Shown piece by piece: positions 22,157-34,261 of a DNA stretch of 64,000 bases. Within the stretch, counting starts at the first letter, position 1, and each line of letters starts with the position of its first letter. Source of the DNA: Vicia villosa (lineage: Eukaryota > Streptophyta > Magnoliopsida > Fabales > Fabaceae); assembly GCF_029867415.1 (NCBI RefSeq), contig NW_026706259.1, positions 1-64,000 on the forward strand, read 5' to 3'. The translations under genes were made by a program, and so were the position numbers. The notes below the pieces were generated by a model. It worked only from the letters and a program-made list of their open reading frames with translations. It was not told where the DNA came from and did no database searches.

Positions 22157-22468
22157 TATTCTTCTTCTGCTTGAACGAGTATTGTATCTGTGATCTGATT
22201 GCGAGCGCGGTCGAGAAACTTTGAGACGCGACAGCTTGACGATCTATTGGAGAAAGATCCAAAAGATAAGACTCTATACAACAGACTCGATATGCAGAAT
22301 GATGTATGCAAAAAAAAAAGTTTATGATTTTTTTCCAAATATTTTAAAGATTATTTCCTTGCAAACATTTGTACACAAACTGTTCTTTTATTCAATAAAT
22401 GGGAAATGTTACAACATTGGAGCGTAGCTCCTTACAAAAGCAAATGATAAATAAAAAGCTAAACAATC
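22157..22468 (-). other. Spacer between ORF1 and gag
   Basis: A 312-bp gap between the ORF1 stop and the gag Met. It has several short A/T runs but no gene. How the downstream gag frame is reached by ribosomes is not evident from the sequence. Confidence 0.5.
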
Positions 22469-24004
22469 CTAAGCATCTTCATCAGACGAAGAACCAAATG
22501 CATTGTGCAGCTTGAGCTTCATGATTTCTTTCCCATAGTAAGCTTTCAATTCGGCCTTTTCGGTCTTTAGCTTGTCAACAATATTCTTCCAATCGTCAGG
22601 AGTTGGAGCGTTGCTTGTTGAACCTTCAGGTTTTTTCTTGCTTTCTTTGATGTACCTCTTGATTGCAGCGTCTTTCTGACGAATCTTTTCATCTTTACTC
22701 ATGAGCCATCCATCTTGACAATAGAGAGTTTCTTCGTGATCTTTCACTTGTTTCTTCAACCTTCGGTTTTCCATATCGGTCCTACGAAACTTGTGCTCCC
22801 AAGCGTTTTTCTCTAACCTCATCTTGGCTAAAGTGTCTTGGTATTCCTTCATAGTGGGAATGGGAATATTGGGTAGTTGAGGTACCACAAGAGACATGGG
22901 TTTTTCATAATCATAAGGCATTTGAAACTCCTTTGCTCTTTTCTTTACCCAGCAGGTGTAGGCGTCCGTAGCAATGCAATTCCTTTCCTCACCTTTTTCT
23001 TTCCATCGGACGTCGTACCAAGCTCTCATCATTCTTGTCTTCAACCTTTGAGGATCTTCCCTTTCTTGATAGAAGTAGCTTTCTACTGCGAGACCAACAG
23101 GTTTAACTGAATTTGCATACCCGAGTTGTCGTCGGGCTAAGATCGGATTGTAGTTAATTCCTCCTTGTGTACCAATGAGAGGTACGTTGGCGAATTCTCC
23201 GCAACTATCAATGGTTTCTGTACCACAGCGAGCCAAGGTATACCAACGGATATCATTATTAGTAAGAGACATAAGTCTTCGAGGCCAACGCAAACCTTCT
23301 CGGTTTTCTGTGAAAATAGGAGACTCAGGTAAGTGTGAAACAATCCATTTGAACAACAAAGGTGCACAACATACAATGATTCCACCGCCTTGGCGATTCC
23401 TATGATGGACAGAGAAATACATGTCACCAAGTAAAGTCAGAACAGGATTTCCAATCAGAAAAATCTTTATGGCATTGATATCAACAAAGTTGTCGACATT
23501 GGGAAACAGAACCAACCCATAGATGAGCAAGGCTAGTATAGCTTCAAAAGCTATCATGCTACCAGTTTCGATGAAATCAAAGGCTTTCTTTATCAGGAAG
23601 TGTGAGGTTAAACCCGGGAGGTTTCCTTTGGTAGTCCAATTACTCTCTACTTCAGACTTTTTCAAATGGGTACTTGCTGCAATGACGTGTGACTTAGGAA
23701 TGGCTTCCAAACCATTGAAGGGTATTTTGTCAGACACAGGGATACCCAAAAGATTGGCATATTCTTCCAAGGTTGGTACCAACTGGTAGTCTGGAAAGGT
23801 AAAACACCGGTAGACGGGATCATAGAACTGAACCAAAGTTTTGAGAAGTCCTTCATCAACATGAGTGTTCAGGATAGGCAAAAGTTTTCCATAACTTTTC
23901 CTAAAATTGGAAGGATTTTGTACAGAAGATGCTAACTCTATCAGTTTTCCCACATCAGGCGCTTTGAAACCGTATTTCTTGGTATGCCTTTTTACTTCTT
24001 CCAT
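22469..24004 (-). CDS. ORF1: Ogre ORF1 protein with plant mobile domain
   Basis: An open frame of 511 codons upstream of gag. An extra ORF in this place is diagnostic of Ogre elements. The first 340 residues resemble the plant mobile domain (PMD, as in MAIL1/MAIN-like proteins and some transposons): a run of helices with FPDYQLVPTLEEYANLLGIP near 75 and hydrophobic segments near 155-180. Residues about 370-500 are charged and heptad-like, probably coiled coil, ending in an acidic SSDEDA tail. Its role in the element is unknown. The Met at 24004 is the first in frame; translation from the genomic RNA leader is likely. Family assignment is from recalled motif pattern, not a search. Confidence 0.85.
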   Translation of the reverse strand: MEEVKRHTKKYGFKAPDVGKLIELASSVQNPSNFRKSYGKLLPILNTHVDEGLLKTLVQFYDPVYRCFTFPDYQLVPTLEEYANLLGIPVSDKIPFNGLEAIPKSHVIAASTHLKKSEVESNWTTKGNLPGLTSHFLIKKAFDFIETGSMIAFEAILALLIYGLVLFPNVDNFVDINAIKIFLIGNPVLTLLGDMYFSVHHRNRQGGGIIVCCAPLLFKWIVSHLPESPIFTENREGLRWPRRLMSLTNNDIRWYTLARCGTETIDSCGEFANVPLIGTQGGINYNPILARRQLGYANSVKPVGLAVESYFYQEREDPQRLKTRMMRAWYDVRWKEKGEERNCIATDAYTCWVKKRAKEFQMPYDYEKPMSLVVPQLPNIPIPTMKEYQDTLAKMRLEKNAWEHKFRRTDMENRRLKKQVKDHEETLYCQDGWLMSKDEKIRQKDAAIKRYIKESKKKPEGSTSNAPTPDDWKNIVDKLKTEKAELKAYYGKEIMKLKLHNAFGSSSDEDA

Positions 24005-24774
24005 GACTAAATCCTAAAATGTTTGCAAAGAAAATTTCTCTAAATCTTTGGAAAAATCATGTTTTTATGGAAAAAAAATGGGTTTTTTTGAATGTATGAA
24101 TGCGTGGATGCATGAATGCCACATATTCAAACATGGTAAAACAGACATGGTAATGGTAACGCAAACATGGTACACAAACATGGTAATTCAAACATAGTAC
24201 ACACAGGTTCAAAGGTCCAGCGTCACGAGCATGAGGTCAGAGAACCAAATAGGGATAGATCTAGTTAATCACCTGTACCACATGTTCTACTGATACGTCA
24301 GAGTCTACATTTTTCTTTCGGATATTACCGGCTTTCACGACTAAACTGATGAGCCAGAAATATTCTCAAGAAAAACTCGTCTGAGTGTGGTTCTCCGCAT
24401 GACAACTATCCAAGTCTTCACCTGGATCGTTTCTGCACCACGTCCTAATAAGGCCAGGATGGGTTGGGGTTCTACGGCCAACTCAGCTTCTACAGTTCAA
24501 TGCGGCAATAATGTCTTCGCTACGAAAGCATGCTAAACATATATTACCAACAAGGAACCTCCACTGAGCGGAAGGATTCTCAAGTGCGCCTGCACATGAC
24601 TATACCCTCCACCTAATTTCTTATGTGTACTTAATCCGGGTTAGGATTTGTCCATAATGTATCACTTGTAACAGAACCACACAAGTAACAGAACCAAAGA
24701 ATCACACATGTAACAAAAATTAAAATAAAAACAATAATTAGAAATAACCCTTCCTTTGGAAACAATAAAAAGAT
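24005..24774 (-). other. Element B 5' untranslated leader
   Basis: About 770 bp between the PBS and ORF1. No gene is seen. A short direct-repeat cluster of AACATGGTAA-like units lies near 24130-24200 (about five copies). Confidence 0.5.
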
Positions 24775-24794
24775 GGTCCCCAGTGAAGTCGCCA
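24775..24794 (-). other. Primer binding site of element B
   Basis: On the minus strand TGGCGACTTCACTGGGGACC, six bases inside the 5' LTR end (24801). It starts with the expected TGG and fits the tRNA-Arg-type PBS described for Ogre elements; the tRNA match was not computed. Confidence 0.85.
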
Positions 24795-27065
24795 TTTTTC
24801 TGTCGCGGGCGAAAAATCGTTTTGTTCCTCTTTTTTGTGGATGAGACACCTGATGCCTTCTTTGGGCTCGAGTGCTCAAAAAAATGATTTTTCTTTTGTT
24901 TCGACCAAACTTTTTATTATTTCCAAAGGAGGAAAAGGAAAAAAGCTGCAATAACCTAAAAGTGGGGGGAGAGATCTTGGGTAAGAGGGTTGGTTATACG
25001 AAGGGAAGGTATTAGCACCCAACGTATCTGTAGTACTCTACAGGGTTCTTTATTGTTTTTTATTCTATGCTACGGTGAAGGTTCTGTTGTGAAATAGGTG
25101 GGACCTAAGGTGTTTGTTTGATTATGCTCGCAAAGATCATCGCGATCCTCTGCATACATATCCCTTAGAGGGAATCAGAGCATCTGTAGCTCGGGGTCTA
25201 CGGGTGCTAAGGTTTGAATGGTTTTTTTGTTTTGTTTTGTTTTGCTCGCCAAGGATCGACCTTGTGCCTACGTATTCTCAAAGGGATGTTGAGAAAGTCA
25301 GAGCAATCGTAGTTCCCACTTATGCTAGTGGAAGCAAAGGAAAATAGACAAATGTCGTCTAAATGCTAGATGTATCTAATCTATATCATCACATACATCT
25401 GTTTGATTTTGTTTGTTTGTTTAACCAGCCTTGTGGCAAAAGTTTCAATGAAGTCAGCCTTGTGACAAAAACTTTGATTAATCAGCCAGCCTCGTGGCAA
25501 AAGTTTCAATGAAGTCAGCCTTGTGACAAAAACTTTGATTAATCATCCAGTACGGTGGTAAAACAGTTTGATTGATTAGCCAGCCTTGTGGCAAAAAAGT
25601 TTGATTTTGATTGATTGATTGTTTGTGATGATATATAAGAGATACTCCTAGCATAGAGATGAAAAATGTCTAATCTCCTAGGGTGTTTTGATTTGGATAT
25701 TGGGGATGCTTATAAGAAGCCCGTGGGTCCTTGTACGAAGCCCAAGAGGAGGCTATCCGAGGGTCCTTGCATTGTAAGCCCAAGAGGAGGCTATGGGAGG
25801 GACAATCCAGGGTCCTTGCATTGTAAGCCCAAGAGGAGGCTATGGGAGGGTCACTCGTTTGTACAAAGCCCAAGGGGAGGCATGGTATAGTTGGTCTGAG
25901 CTCTTAGAGCGATTTCACCGGGAAACCATACTCTATGTCCTAACCTAAACTAGTGGAGATTCTTTGCACGAAGCCCAATAGGAGGCTATGGGGAACCTAG
26001 TGTTGTACTAAGTGGAATGAGCATACAACACAATCATAAATATGAACAAGTACAAACAAATATGCACAAGTACATGAACAGTTATATGAACATTTGTATA
26101 TGACAAAGTGTGCGTGTATAATGGAGTTTATGAAGGAAATATACCTGTAAGCATGCTCCATTTGTATACACAGGGTTCGGGACTCACACTCGGGGAGAGG
26201 TCCACTTGAATTTATTCAAAGCTATGTAAACAGGTATTTACAAAGGGGCTTGGGACTTATACCTACATGGAGGCCCATGGTATTTGTGGGAAGATTTAAA
26301 GAAACCTTCATTTTTGGTTTGTTATTCAAAGTTTAAAAAACACATTGATTGAGATATGTACAAAAGGGTGTGTGTACAATGAAATACCTAATTTCATGTA
26401 CTGGAATGGGTATGTACAAAAGGGGCTTGGGACTTATACCTACGTGGAGGCCCGTGGTATATTTATAAAACATGATTGATCGTTTTATTTACAGACGCGA
26501 GGTTTGAAAAACCGTTTGAAAGTTTTTGTTTGAGTTTTCTGTACAAAGAAAAACTGTATAAAAGAAAAAAGAGTGGGTCTTATACTCTCTAATATTCGAG
26601 AGGCCCCACATCGTTTTGAAAATTAATTGATCAATTAAAAAGATTTAATCAATAGTTTCAAAAAGAAATGGTTTATTGTTTTTGAAAAGAATCGCGATCG
26701 CTCGTTTTAAAACAATTTGAATTTTGAAAGAAGTCAATTTAATCAAAAGATCATCCTCAATTAACACTTAGATGATTAGGGTTTGCTTCAAAAAATATTT
26801 ACAAGTTACTAAGTTTGAAAATCAAATGAAAAATAGTACTTAAAAGTATTAAAATTACTTAAAAACAAGTCATTTTAAAACTAATTAAAAATGCATTAAA
26901 TAAATATTTTTTGATGATTTTTTTTGATATTCTTAAAATATATATATTAAATGAGAGATGTGTAAAAAATGAATGAAAAATGAATTGATTTGGTTAGTTA
27001 AATAATTAATTGAAGTTTGTTAAAAAATGAAAGAAAAATAGTTGTAAAAAAAATTGTTTTGGTCC

Positions 27066-27133
27066 CTAGAGGTGTTGAACCCACGCCCTTGTGTTTACCA
27101 GCCAAAACACTTGCCAACCCAGCTGCGCGCGCA
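27066..27133 (-). other. tRNA-like segment inside element B 5' LTR
   Basis: Identical counterpart of 9671-9738: A-box-like AGCTGGGTTGGCAAG and B-box-like GGGTTCAACACC on the element sense strand. It lies downstream of the TATA box, so it would be inside the transcript. Confidence 0.4.
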
Positions 27134-28079
27134 GCTTGTTATTATAACAACTTCGTTTAATTATATTTGAAAACTGATATTTGAAATTTATGAACAGAAA
27201 ATGGCGCCAAGAACACCATCCCCATTTGATTTTGAAAATTCTTGAAACTGAACCAAATTGATCAAGTGAAGGGTCTATCTTGCTCGGTTTTGGACGAGGA
27301 ACATGATGATAGCATTTAATTTCATTTATTTTTACTCTAAGATCATTAATTTTCTGGAAATCGTGAAGAACCCTAATTCTATGATTCAATCTGAAATCGT
27401 GTAGGTGCAAGTTATGATGCAATTGATTGAGGGTTAATGATCCTCATAGGTGCAGAAACAAGATGGTATATCAATATTTAGTTTATGATGCATGTATGTA
27501 TGAGTTTGAAGTTCAAGAGAGCTTACCTTAAAAATGGCAAAGCTGGAAATCGAATTCTGCAAATGAGGGATTCCAGATGTTGTTTCTTGATCTGAACACC
27601 TTCAGTGGACCTTATGGAACATGTTTGGATGTCTGGAACAATTTGAAAACCTCTTGATCAATCCATGGTACTCGATCTGCAGTATGGTTCAAGTGAGGAT
27701 CAAGCTTAGTGATTTTGGAGTTACAGGTCAGGGATGATGATTGGGATAGCTCACATATGGTATATAGGATGTGTTAGAAGCATTAGTTTGGACAGAAATG
27801 AGCTTGTGTGGATTTTGGCATGATAAGGTTCTTTATATGCATATATGGAGGTGAGATGATGATTCTGAGTTTGAGGTGTTTTTGGAAGGTTTCAAAGGTT
27901 CAAACAACTTCCATATGGTATTTGGGAAGTGTTAGAAGCATCACTTTGCTTAGAACTTCAAAGGTTTAGAGGTTGAGAATTTTACCTCTTTTGAAAACCA
28001 TGAAACTTGCATTCTAAGAAAGGAAGAGAAAACCTATGTTTATGAGGTTTTGGTGTGATTTGAAGAGTGATTTGAACCT

Positions 28080-28090
28080 CTATTTATAGG
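28080..28090 (-). promoter_or_regulatory. TATA box of element B 5' LTR
   Basis: CCTATAAATAG on the minus strand, about 1.57 kb inside the LTR start. It is the likely core promoter of the genomic RNA of element B. Confidence 0.6.
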
Positions 28091-31000
28091 CCAAGGATTC
28101 TGAATGAAGAGCTTTGCAAGTTGATCAAAGAAGTGATGATTTGGCTTAAGAGATAAAATGGAATCTTTCACATTAAATGCAAATGGTTAAAAGTGACTTA
28201 ACCATGGTTATTTTTCAAGCTTCTTATCCTCTTCCATTCTGATCTCAAATCAGCAAATATCTACCAATTATTGCATCTATGCATCATTACTTGGATCATT
28301 TGGCAAAATGGTTCATAACTTTGGCAAAATGACTTGAAATTTCAAGTGAAAAGTTCACTAATGTCAAAATTCAAAACCATGGCTACACTCCATATTTTTT
28401 TATGCTCTTTGACATTTTGGAAAGCTCACATTACACACTTCAAAACCCTAGTTGAAAGTTTCTTCAAACTCTTTAAGGAAATGGGTGAAAAAGATCCATG
28501 AACTTTGAGAAAAATGAAGTTTTAAGTGAAGTTTTCAAAAAGTACCAACTTTGAAGCTCCATATCTCTTAAATGGTTGATCTTATGGAAAAAAATTATAT
28601 GTGTCAAAGTTGTTTATTGGATCAAAATCTACAACTTTCATGTTGGAAGTTTTTTTCAGTTTGTAGGTGAAATTTTGAGAAATTCCCTCCCAAAGTTTGG
28701 AAAAAACCATGAAAAACACTTAGAAAAATTTTCTAAGTATGAAAGTCAAACTTTTGACTTTTTGATTCTTGATTGATTTCCTTGATTTTTCTTGATCAAA
28801 TGACTTCTCCTATCATATATTGATGATTTAAAACTTCAAAAGTCATGGTTGACCAAAATTCCCCAAAAGTCAATGGTGATTCTGTACAGTTGACTTTTTC
28901 AGACGAATCGCGTTTCTGGAGATTTCAAATGAAACAGGCTATCCTCACCATATGAATGGTATGAATGGATCATATTGAAGCATTAGAGGATATTGAACCA
29001 TAGTTTGAGTTGTGACACCATGTCCTGATTAAAAAAGTCAGTTGTTCAGTGAATTAGGTCAAAAACCCTAATTGTCGACCTGATGAAATTGATGACTGTG
29101 GATCTTGAATTGAGATGTAATTTCCATTGTATATTGTCATAGAGATTATTTGAGGATGATTGAAACCTTTGATTGACTCCCTGGGGATTTTTAGGGTTTC
29201 CCAAATGTGATCCCTGATTTCAGTCCCTGATAGTTCAAAACCCTGATCTGAGGATTTGTCTGATCAATCTTGGTGTAGGAGATGTATTGAGCCAATGGAT
29301 TAGGTCAAAATGATGCACTTGAGGTCTTGATATCATGTCGCAAGTCATTAGGTCAAATCCTGAGCAAAAGTCAGGAGTATGCTATCTTCAGTGAAAACCC
29401 TAATTCAGTCGATTCAAAGCTGTTGAGCTTGTTGAAATGAATCTCTGAGGACCAAATGTTGATTGTTGATGAAGATAGTTCTTTTGAGATGAAGGGAGAA
29501 CAAAACCCTAATTGATTGTTGCTTGTACTGATGAGTGATTTCTTGATTAAATCCTGCTGAGTCACAAGTAACAAACACAAGCTATGCAATTTGTTAGAGA
29601 TGCAAATGATGCATATGCAAATGATATGAGGTGGTATCTTAGGTCAAAAATTGGGGTATGACAGAAGGAAAAGGTAGTTCTTCATACCTTTCTTGAAGAT
29701 CTTCATCTTCAAGCTTCCAACAACTTGAAGTTCCATCTTCAAGGCGCTCCCATAAGTCCAAAGAGGTGTTGTGGCATCACCTTCATCAAAAGCCTACAAC
29801 AATTTCAAAGAAAGAGAGGTTGTTAGTAACAACAATTCAAAGTTGTTCTACAACAATCAACAACAATTCGAGGGTGTTCTTCAACAACACCACCCGAATT
29901 TCCAGAAAAAGAAAGGAGGTTCAAAGCCATACCTCCAGTTGCAGCCCCGTGTTTACGAATTGTTCGCGCATCATCTTCATCAACCTGAAGCAGCAAGAAT
30001 TCGGTTCAGCACCACAACAACATTTCCGAAGCAGTAGCAGCAGAAGTTCGGTTCAGAATAACAACAATTAACAACAATTTCGCAGCAGAAGGAATTAGGA
30101 ACATACCTCAACAATAACCGGTGAAAATCTCCTCACCGTAGGTAAGACAATTCCACTCTTACTCTCAAAATATTATTGCTGCTGTAAACATAGTTCCCTG
30201 TTAGAATAAAATTTCCAGATTACAGAAAATTGCATAAGTTATTGTTGCTATACTGTTAAATCAAAGTGAAAACAAAATTAAGAGGTGATACCTAGATTTC
30301 TCCTCTGGTTCTTCTCCCATGGCCGAAAATCATTCACTGAGAGAGAGTCATCCACCGTGAGAAACCGAGAGTGTGAGCTGTTGTTGTTGTTCACCGCGAG
30401 TGAAATCAAGAGAGGGCTATTGAGAGAGGAAATCGAACTTGTTCTTGTTCATCGTGAGAGTGAGGCCGAGTTGATGGTGTTGTTTGCAGCAAGAGAGAGC
30501 TAGCAATCGAAGGCTGAAGAGTTCGTTGTTGTTGTTCCTCTTTCCATTTTTTTCAGAAAAAAATACGTGAGGGAGAGAAGACAGAGGCGTTGCCTCTTTT
30601 GTTTTGTTAGGGTTTTCAAACACACCCTTTGCAAAGTTAAGAGAGAGGCGGATCCGGGTCACACTGACCCGACCCGGTCCGGTCCAATATTCTTTTATCT
30701 TTCAGCTTTTTAATCTTTTGGGCTGCACCCCCCAATCTGATTTCAGCACCTCCCTGGCCTATTACTACTTATTTTTATTATCTCTTTAAATTTTTCTTAA
30801 AAAGATTTTTCATATAAAAAAATATTTAGTATTTTATTTTAAATATAGGATTTAGTTTTATTTTCTAATCCTTTATTAAAATACCAAAAAAATATATTAG
30901 ATGCATATTTATAAATATATTTCTAATTATTTTCTTTTCTCATAAAAAATACAAAAACATCTTCTCTTAGAATTAATTTCATTTGAACTTGATATTTTTT

Positions 31001-31868
31001 TTTATATTATTGTTGTATAGTTAATCATTTAAAATTTTATTTGATTACTGTTGCACATTACTTGAATTTTCTCACTTCATCCAAGACTTAGAGATTATTT
31101 CTCTGTTGTCTTTTGGATTTGTCTGTTTGTTTGGTCTTCCATTTGCTGTAGAAGTCCATAAACAATTACTAAGTGATCATGGAATGCTGTAAGTTGTGAG
31201 CTTATCTGATGTTCTTTTCTGCTGGTGTGAATGCTCAATAACTGTTGAGATCCCAATTTATTCCAAGCATATCACTTAAGGATCAAGGTAACACCTCAAA
31301 CTCAGAAATCCAATTTCTCATTCTTCGAGGTAAGCCTAAAACTCATAAAACTGTTTTTCATAACAGTAATCATTTCAAATCATCAATCAACTGTTTTCAC
31401 AACAGTAATCATTTCAAAAATCACAAATCATTTTCAACTGTTTTTTCAACCAGTACTATAAAGTACTGGGCCTCTAATAGAGTGTAAGTCCCAAACATCT
31501 TCTCTTCTTAGCTTGTTTTCAAAACTGTATTTTCAAAATCTTCTTTTTGTTTTCAAAACATTCTTCTGGTATTTGAAGGGCATTATTCCCGGTGAAACTC
31601 TTCAGATACCTATGTGACCTTTGTCCATCTTCACTTCTTCTGTTTTCAAAAACCATTAACTGTTTATAATAAATATTCAACTGTTATCAACAAAACAACA
31701 AAAATTACTGTTGAGGCTCTGTACATACTTCTTCAAAGGCCTCCACTCCATCCAGGTTAGGCTTTACAAGCTTTCAATTTACAGTCTTTATTTAAATTAC
31801 TGTCAAATATAAATTGTGCATATATATTAGTTTAGAACTACGTTTGAGTATAAACCTTAGAACAGTTA

Positions 31869-31871
<3 letters not shown>

Positions 31872-31914
<43 letters not shown>
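31872..31914. repeat. (TA)n microsatellite
   Basis: About 21 uninterrupted TA units inside the element A LTR. Confidence 0.95.
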
Positions 31915-31915
<1 letters not shown>

Positions 31916-32139
31916 GAATATGACCTAGGATTGAGAATGTCTTCCCGGTGAAGGCTCTTTCCTAATTAGAGATCTGTAGTTCAAACCCGCAAGATGAATT
32001 ATTCCCGGTGAAACATCTTGGCAAAAACCTTAGAATCCAAAAATATAGGACACATCCACCCAAAGAGGAATTATTCCCGGTGAAACCTCTTACCCATTTG
32101 CTTAGAGCCAAAGTAAGTTCAAAACCACATAGCTTTCTC

Positions 32140-33345
32140 TTGTGCTATAACAAGGACCCTCGATTAGCCTCCTCTTGGGCTTTGTACAAGGACCCACAGG
32201 CTTCTTAAAAGCATTTCCAGCTTCCTCTTGAGCTTGTATACAAGGACCCATCAGGTTTCTTATAAACATAGGAACAGGTCTTTAGTCACCTTTTAGCCTA
32301 CCCTGGTGAGTTTTCTTCCAATTTAAACCAGACTTTTAACAAGCCAAGTTTGTCTCAATTTTGCATTGAGTACACCTTTTGGAATGAGAGACATGGACAG
32401 TCTTTGTCACCCTTATCTTCATCAATCTTCCTTAGCAGAGTCTAGGATCCATATTTGCTTATCCTCAGCATGAGTCAGCCTTCATCTTGGGCTTTAAACA
32501 AGAAGTCTCCACTAGATAATCTTTCTGCCAATCATTTCAATAAAAACCCCTGGAAAGGGTTAGCCTCCAAATCAATCCATCATTTCAATAAAATTCTCTG
32601 GAAAGGGTTAGCTTCCACACATTCCTTCATGTTAATAAAAACCCCTGGAAAGGGTTAGCCTCCAAAGTCAATTAATAAATAAATAAAGATTCATTTCTCC
32701 TAGGAGATAATTTCCCCAAAAGAGTCAAAACCCCTGGAAAGGGTCAGCCTCCGAAAACATGATAAAGTCAGTCTTTTACCAAATAATTCCTCCAGTTGAG
32801 TCAAAATCCCTGGAAAGGGTTAGCTTCCAAAGAAAAACAGTCTTTCAATAAATAAAATCTCCTCAATAAAGTCAAAACCAACAAAAACAGTTAGCCTCAA
32901 CCTTGGGCTTCATACAAGGCACCAAACAATAAAACTCCCTTGCCCAAGAGTCTGCCACAACCTTGGGCTTTGTACAAGGCAGAAAATAATGTTTTCCCTA
33001 GCTAGAGTCAGCCACAACCTTGGGCTTTGTACAAGGCACACAAGATAGAGTCATTCATAGTCTCAAAAATTCAGTTATCCTTAGCAGTTAGCCACAACCT
33101 TGGGCTTTGTACAAGGCACACAAATAGAGTCTCCCTAATTAGAGTCAGCCTCAATTCTGGGCTTTGTACAGAACACCAAATAAAAATCCATCAAATAAAC
33201 ACTCTCCAATTAGAGTCAGCCTCAATTCTGGGCTTTGTACAGAACACCAAAAACTCCTTAGTTTAAATTCTCCCCAGTAGAGTTATTATTTCAATAAGTC
33301 AATAAAATCAATCAAAAAGCCTCAAGCTTGGGCCTCATACAAGCC
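32140..33345 (+). repeat. Array of short LTR motifs (CCTTGGGCTTTGTACAAGGC and CTGGAAAGGGTTAGCCTCC types)
   Basis: Two interspersed motifs recur: CCTTGGGCTTTGTACAAGGC-like (at least eight copies, 32160-33345) and CCCTGGAAAGGGTTAGCCTC-like (six, 32545-32830). A third, ATTATTCCCGGTGAAAC, is found four times at 31573-32090. The first is the reverse-orientation relative of the GCCCAAGAGGAGGCTATG motif in element B's LTRs, so the array helps tie this stretch to an Ogre LTR. Confidence 0.7.
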
Positions 33346-34261
33346 AGTTAAAATTCAAATCTTTTATACAGTAGATAGACATAGCTTATCTCTATAGAGA
33401 GATATTTTTACTACTCTACCACATTCAAACAAACATTACATTTCAATTTTAATCAAGTCTCCCATTTAGGATTTTGAAAGGCATGAGCTGGCAGTAAAAC
33501 CCAGACATGTGGTAACTTTCCCTAATTTGGATGAGCATCTTTCTTTCATTTAAGAGGCATTTGACTGGTATACTTGCACATACACAAGTAAGGTCCCCCT
33601 CTTGAATGAAATGAATTCAGTTATTCTGTCACTCCTTTAAATGTTTGTGGTAGAATAGTACAAATACCTCTCTGTAAAGATGATTTCATGTCTCTTTACT
33701 GTAAACAGAGATTTAATTCAAGCTTCAACCTTGAGCTTCAAGCAAGGCACCAAAAACAAGTAATTTCCCTAGTTAGTTCCCCGAACTACATTAAGCTCTG
33801 ACTTCCACTAGGGATATGTAGGCATGAGGTTCACAAGGAATCTCAGCGAGCTAATAAAATACCAAAAATAGTCAGTCTGTCTATCTGTCTGTCTTTCTTT
33901 AATCAATTCAATTCTCTCTCCTAACACAAAGGAGAAACTTTCCCAATCATTAGCAGCAAACACAATCACAATGACACAGAGAAGGTTCCTATAGAGTACT
34001 ACAGATATGTAGGGTGTTTAAACACTTCCCTATGTATAACCGACCCCCCGGACTCCAGAATTTCTAGTCTAGGTGAAATCCCCACACTTAGCAAACTCCT
34101 AGGGTTTAGTTGAGATCTTTTTTTCCCTTTCCTACTCGTAGGACCAATAAGAAAGTTTGTGTGATATCGTAGGAAGAACTGAAATAAAATTCATCCCACC
34201 ACGGGCGCATTCTCCTTCCAAATTTCGCGTGAAGGGTTTAGCGTGCCGTCCTCCCAAGTGA

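Larger units (their letters stand above)
7406..29663 (-). mobile_element. Complete Ogre-type LTR retrotransposon, element B
   Basis: A 22,258-bp element on the minus strand with all expected parts in order from right to left: 5' LTR (24801-29663), PBS, 5' UTR, ORF1, gag-pro, intron, pol, 3' UTR with stem-loops, PPT, 3' LTR (7406-12269). It is flanked by a perfect GAAGG duplication. LTR ends are TG...CA. The LTRs differ by about nine substitutions and a 1-bp indel, and all three reading frames are open, so the insertion is recent and the copy may still be competent. It lies inside the 3' LTR of element A, about 140 bp after that LTR's TATA box. Confidence 0.96.
24801..29663 (-). repeat. Element B 5' LTR (4863 bp)
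   Basis: Partner of 7406-12269, reading TGTCATACC at 29663 to GCGACA at 24801 on the minus strand. By eye I count nine substitutions and one 1-bp A-run indel relative to the 3' LTR (about 0.2 percent). It carries the active-position promoter (TATA at 28080-28090) and the tRNA-like segment at 27066-27133. Confidence 0.96.

Noticed and set aside
29766..30071. Gln/Asn/Ser-rich frames near the start of the second part of the A LTR
   Set aside because: Low-complexity CAA/AAC trinucleotide sequence in two overlapping frames; no start context or domain.
30285..30789. Frames with ER/ES-rich peptides in the A LTR
   Set aside because: Composition is driven by GAGAGA and GTTGTTGTT runs; could be an old captured 5' UTR, but no coding evidence.
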